A program made the translations under genes and the position numbers. From contig NZ_LT985808.1 of assembly GCF_900291465.1 (NCBI RefSeq), forward strand, positions 217,563-281,562: a DNA stretch of 64,000 nucleotides, written 5' to 3'. The DNA comes from Bacteroides sp. Marseille-P3684 (GTDB lineage Bacteria; Bacteroidota; Bacteroidia; Bacteroidales; Bacteroidaceae). The notes under the pieces are model-generated. The model worked only from the letters and a program-made list of their open reading frames with translations. It did not search any database and was not told the DNA's origin. Position 1 is the first letter of the stretch, and every line of letters begins with the position of its first letter. Below are positions 60,755-64,000 of the stretch, piece after piece.

Positions 60755-62962
60755 TTAATTATGTATTACACGGTCATTCAGTTCTGCCAGTTTGGCCTGA
60801 TTCCATCGGTCGGTTGTTCCCACCAGATATCCGGTTATGCGCTGAAGCTTGTCAATGTGCCTGCTTCCGCACTTGGGACATTCTTCCATATGGGGGTCGG
60901 CATTCTCATAACCACAGTCCAGACAGCGGTTACGGTTATGGTTTACCGAGCCATAACCTATGTTGTAACGGTCCATCATATCCACCACACGCATAATGGC
61001 TTCGGGATTGTGTGTGGCATCTCCGTCAATCTCTACGTAGAAGATGTGGCCTCCACGTGTCAGGTCATGATAAGGAGCCTCTATCTCAGCCTTATGACGG
61101 GCACTGCACTTATAATATACGGGCACATGATTGGAATTGGTATAATAGTCACGGTCGGTTATACCGGGCAAGATTCCGAAATCCTTGCGGTCAACGCGTG
61201 TAAACTTGCCCGAAAGACCTTCGGCCGGCGTAGCCAGCACACTGTAATTATGCTGATACTGTTCAGAGAACTGGTTCACTCTGTCACGCATATAGGTTAC
61301 AATCTTCAATCCCAGTTCCTGAGCTTCTTCCGACTCACCGTGATGTTTGCCCACCAGTGCCACCAGACACTCAGCCAGTCCGATAAACCCTATACCCAAT
61401 GTTCCCTGATTGATAACAAGAGCTATCGTATCGTTGGGTTTCAGCTTCTCACAACCAATCCACAAAGCCGACATCAGAAGAGGGAACTGTTTGGCAAAAG
61501 CTGTTTTCTGAAATTCCATACGCTCATGCAGCTGACGGGCCGTAACTTCAAGCATCGCATCGAGTTTGGCAAAGAAACGGGCTATGCGCTGTTCCTTGTC
61601 TTCTATTTGCATGCACTCGATGGCCAGGCGGACAATATTGATTGTAGAGAATGAGAGGTTTCCACGTCCTATCGAAGTCTTCGGACCGAAACGGTTTTCA
61701 AACACACGCGTACGGCAACCCATTGTAGCCACTTCGTGCTGGTAACGCAGAGGGTCATCGGCTTTCCAGTCCTCACTCTGATTGAACGTGGCATCCAGAT
61801 TCAGGAAGTTAGGGAAGAAGCGTCGTGCCGTCACCTTGCATGCCTGTACATAAAGGTCATAATTGGGGTCTTCCGACAGATAGCTGACTCCTCTTTTCTT
61901 TTTCCATATCTGAATAGGGAAAATGGCAGTCTCACCGTTACCCACTCCCTGATAAGTTGTTCTCAACAGCTCACGTATGATACAGCGTCCCTCAGCAGAA
62001 GTATCCGTACCGTAATTGATGGAACTGAACACTACCTGGTTTCCTCCTCGTGAATGTATGGTGTTCATATTGTGTATGAATGCCTCCATAGCCTGATGCA
62101 CGCGGGCTACCGTCTTGTTTACGGCATGCTGCACGATGCGTTCGTCGCCCGACAGGCCGTCAAGCGGTTTTTGCAGATAGTCTGAAAGTTCTTCTGCATA
62201 CAGATGCGAATAGTCTGCTCCGTTAAGTTCTTCCAGATTCTTTATTTCTTCAATGTAACTGCTGCGCACATATGGAGCCAGATAAAAGTCAAAGGCAGGA
62301 ATAGCCTGTCCGCCATGCATCTCATTCTGGGCAGTCTCCAGCGAAATGCATCCCAATATGCTGGCTGTTTCAATACGTTTGGCCGGTCTGGACTCTCCAT
62401 GTCCTGCCGAAAAACCATTCTGAAGGATATGATCTAACGGATGCTGCACACAGGTAAGACTTTTAGTTGGATAATAATCCTTGTCATGTATGTGCAGATA
62501 GTTACCCGCAACGGCTTCGCGCACGTCTTCACTAAGCAGATAGTCGTCAACAAACGGTTTGGTAGTCTCGCTGGCAAACTTCATCATCATTCCTGCCGGT
62601 GTATCGGCATTCATGTTTGCATTTTCACGGGTAATATCATTCGATTTGATATTGATAATCTCCAGGAAAATATCTCTTGTCTTTGCCTTACGGGCTATAC
62701 TGCGCTGATTCCGGTAAGCAATATATTTCTGTGCCACGTCTTTTCGGCTACTCTTCATCAGTTCCATTTCCACGGCATCCTGAATAGCCTCAACGGTCAT
62801 CTGTGCATCTCCATTAAAAGAGATACGGTCGGTAATCTGATGTATCAGTCTGAAGTCTTCTCCTTTTTCTGTATGCAACATTGCCTTACGGATAGCAGTG
62901 GCTATTTTCTCTTCGTTAAAGCCCACAATTCGTCCGTCACGCTTGATTACTGTCTGTATCAT
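60755..62962 (-). CDS. nrdD: Anaerobic (class III) ribonucleoside-triphosphate reductase
   Basis: A 735-aa enzyme that makes deoxyribonucleotides without oxygen. The N-terminal ATP-cone (residues 3-95, VIKRDGRIVGFNEEKIATAI) is the allosteric activity site. The body has SILGCISLETAQNEMHGGQA near residue 205 and GTLGIGFIGLAECLVAL near 530. The C-terminus has four Zn-ligand cysteines (CLDCGYENADPHMEECPKCG, split by the usual spacing) and the glycyl-radical loop RITGYLVGTTDRWN near residue 713. All elements are intact. Confidence 0.96.
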   Translation of the reverse strand: MIQTVIKRDGRIVGFNEEKIATAIRKAMLHTEKGEDFRLIHQITDRISFNGDAQMTVEAIQDAVEMELMKSSRKDVAQKYIAYRNQRSIARKAKTRDIFLEIINIKSNDITRENANMNADTPAGMMMKFASETTKPFVDDYLLSEDVREAVAGNYLHIHDKDYYPTKSLTCVQHPLDHILQNGFSAGHGESRPAKRIETASILGCISLETAQNEMHGGQAIPAFDFYLAPYVRSSYIEEIKNLEELNGADYSHLYAEELSDYLQKPLDGLSGDERIVQHAVNKTVARVHQAMEAFIHNMNTIHSRGGNQVVFSSINYGTDTSAEGRCIIRELLRTTYQGVGNGETAIFPIQIWKKKRGVSYLSEDPNYDLYVQACKVTARRFFPNFLNLDATFNQSEDWKADDPLRYQHEVATMGCRTRVFENRFGPKTSIGRGNLSFSTINIVRLAIECMQIEDKEQRIARFFAKLDAMLEVTARQLHERMEFQKTAFAKQFPLLMSALWIGCEKLKPNDTIALVINQGTLGIGFIGLAECLVALVGKHHGESEEAQELGLKIVTYMRDRVNQFSEQYQHNYSVLATPAEGLSGKFTRVDRKDFGILPGITDRDYYTNSNHVPVYYKCSARHKAEIEAPYHDLTRGGHIFYVEIDGDATHNPEAIMRVVDMMDRYNIGYGSVNHNRNRCLDCGYENADPHMEECPKCGSRHIDKLQRITGYLVGTTDRWNQAKLAELNDRVIHN

Positions 62963-63005
62963 TTCCTACTGTTTTTCTAATTATCTATTATGCTAAATTT
63001 GCAAG

Positions 63006-63013
63006 CAAAGGTA
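63006..63013 (-). promoter_or_regulatory. Candidate -7 element of nrdDG
   Basis: TACCTTTG on the - strand fits TAnnTTTG about 45 bp before the nrdD start codon. The remaining gap up to the sigma gene (63014-63237) is AT-rich and shows nothing else. Confidence 0.5.
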
Positions 63014-63237
63014 GCATATACAGAGGAAGGTTTCCCGTTTTGGACAACTTTTCGGCAATTAAAAAATATTAATCAATTGATAAGCAGTAGCAATACAAAA
63101 GAAAATAGAAAACTTATACACAAGAAGTATTTTCTAAACAGTTAATCGAACAAGCAAACATACATACAGAAACAGTAAAATATATTCTATGCACTGATGA
63201 ACAAACAGTTGAGGTAGAACAAATGAAAAGTTATCCA

Positions 63238-63798
63238 TCAAAGTTTCTCCAGAAAAACATCCAGAAGCAGCATTGCCGTAAAACTTGAACCATATAAGGT
63301 TCCCATCTTTTTGCGAAGCTGTTCCTTTGCCCGTTTCTTATAGGCCTTTACTGCATCGACTGTCGTATGCATCTGCTCGGCAATTTCATCAATGTGGTAT
63401 CCGTCAAGAGAGTAATTTATCACTTTCTTATAATTGTCGGGCAATTCCGAAATGGCCCGATACAGTAACGTATATACTTCCACATCGAGCATCTGATCAT
63501 AAAAGTCTTCTTCTGACAAAGACTCCAGATAGGTATGATGAGTGTCTTCACTGCGAAGAATATTCAGACAACGATGCTTGACCGAAGTAAACAGATAAGT
63601 TCTTATCGCCTCCGGATTCTTGAACTCCTGACGATGATTCCATATCTGCATAAAGATATCCTGTACCACATCTTCTACTTCTTCTTCCTGCACAAAACGG
63701 CGTGCAAAGGCGAGCAGGCTGGGACTGTATTCATAGAAAAGAGTCTTGAATGCAGTCTCATCCCCTTGCTGGAAACGGAAAAAGGTTTCGTTTGTCAT
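63238..63798 (-). CDS. ECF-type sigma-70 factor
   Basis: A 186-aa RpoE-like sigma factor of the Bacteroidetes ECF type. Region 2 covers residues 5-75 (AFKTLFYEYSPSLLAFARRF, EDVVQDIFMQIWNHR, the DVVQDIF core-binding helix). Region 4 covers residues 112-165 (AISELPDNYKKVINYSLDGYHIDEIAEQM with the helix-turn-helix after it). It should drive one or more fecR-type promoters. The next gene downstream is nrdD, not fecR, so its anti-sigma partner is not adjacent; the FecR operon 13 kb away lacks a sigma gene and is a candidate partner. The 200 bp upstream to the window end hold no other gene. Confidence 0.92.
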   Translation of the reverse strand: MTNETFFRFQQGDETAFKTLFYEYSPSLLAFARRFVQEEEVEDVVQDIFMQIWNHRQEFKNPEAIRTYLFTSVKHRCLNILRSEDTHHTYLESLSEEDFYDQMLDVEVYTLLYRAISELPDNYKKVINYSLDGYHIDEIAEQMHTTVDAVKAYKKRAKEQLRKKMGTLYGSSFTAMLLLDVFLEKL

Positions 63799-64000
63799 CT
63801 TTGTCTTTATTGGAGTAAGGCTTCTCTTCTTCCGTTTTACGAAAAGAAGAGAGCCGTATTTTTTGGTTCATCCGACATTTCGCGTGATAGTTTATTAAAG
63901 AAGAAAAACCGCTGAACAAATTGTATATTTGAATAAGCACAAACAAATGTACAGTAATGAACAGCAGTTTTCTATATCATGCTTGGGGGTTATATAACCA

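Noticed and set aside
1..64000. rRNA or tRNA genes
   Set aside because: I looked for T-arm-like GGTTCRA(A/T) with a matching acceptor stem and for rRNA core sequences in the gaps and found none.

Overview
The window comes from a gut- or oral-type Bacteroidales genome (Bacteroidaceae or Prevotellaceae; I cannot fix the genus). Reasons: a UpxY-type antiterminator at the head of a capsule locus, a FecR/SusC/SusD operon, an ArgF of the N-succinylornithine type with its diagnostic Pro90, class III NrdD/NrdG, an IS982 element of a type common in Bacteroides, and many promoters fitting the Bacteroidetes -7 element TAnnTTTG. Base composition is mosaic: 12-16.6 kb and 21-41.5 kb are GC-rich, while the left capsule cassette, 17-20.9 kb, 42-49 kb and 50-60 kb are much more AT-rich.

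Region 1 (1-16.65 kb, - strand) is a capsular/exopolysaccharide locus read right to left: upxY, a 77-aa ORF, a HAD phosphatase-like gene, wza, wzc, then an AT-rich cassette with wzx, an SDR, a thiamine-diphosphate enzyme, a pyruvyltransferase-like gene, glf, wzy, two glycosyltransferases, a decayed hexapeptide acyltransferase and a third glycosyltransferase cut by the window edge. In front of upxY a 14-bp perfect inverted repeat encloses about 190 bp holding the likely promoter, which is the layout of phase-invertible capsule promoters.

Region 2 (17-20.9 kb) is a small accessory patch: the C-terminal remnant of an AlbA/RecG-like gene with an 11-bp tandem repeat, a HipB-HipA toxin-antitoxin pair, a regular 22-bp-period array of palindromes, and a broken KilA-N gene.

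Region 3 (21-41.5 kb) is core metabolism. It holds a PadR/PspC pair, a secreted beta-propeller-like protein, the rhaB-rhaA-rhaT-rhaD L-rhamnose operon, and divergently argR-GNAT-argG-argC-argD-proC-XRE/cupin-acyl-CoA ligase-DUF2007-proB-proA-argF', which brings arginine and proline synthesis from glutamate together. The rha-arg intergenic gap holds a second palindrome array and a second copy of a 100-bp dispersed repeat.

Region 4 (41.5-50.2 kb) looks like a defence/mobile island: a three-gene type II Zorya-like operon (zorA, zorB, HNH zorE), transposase and regulator fragments, a lipoprotein gene with one in-frame amber codon, palindromic noncoding DNA, and an intact IS982-family element.

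Region 5 (50.2-64 kb) has a fecR-susC-susD-DUF4843-PKD-like-tlpA uptake operon with no sigma gene in front (the IS982 sits there), the anaerobic ribonucleotide reductase pair nrdD-nrdG, and an ECF sigma gene with no FecR beside it. No rRNA, tRNA or CRISPR array was found.
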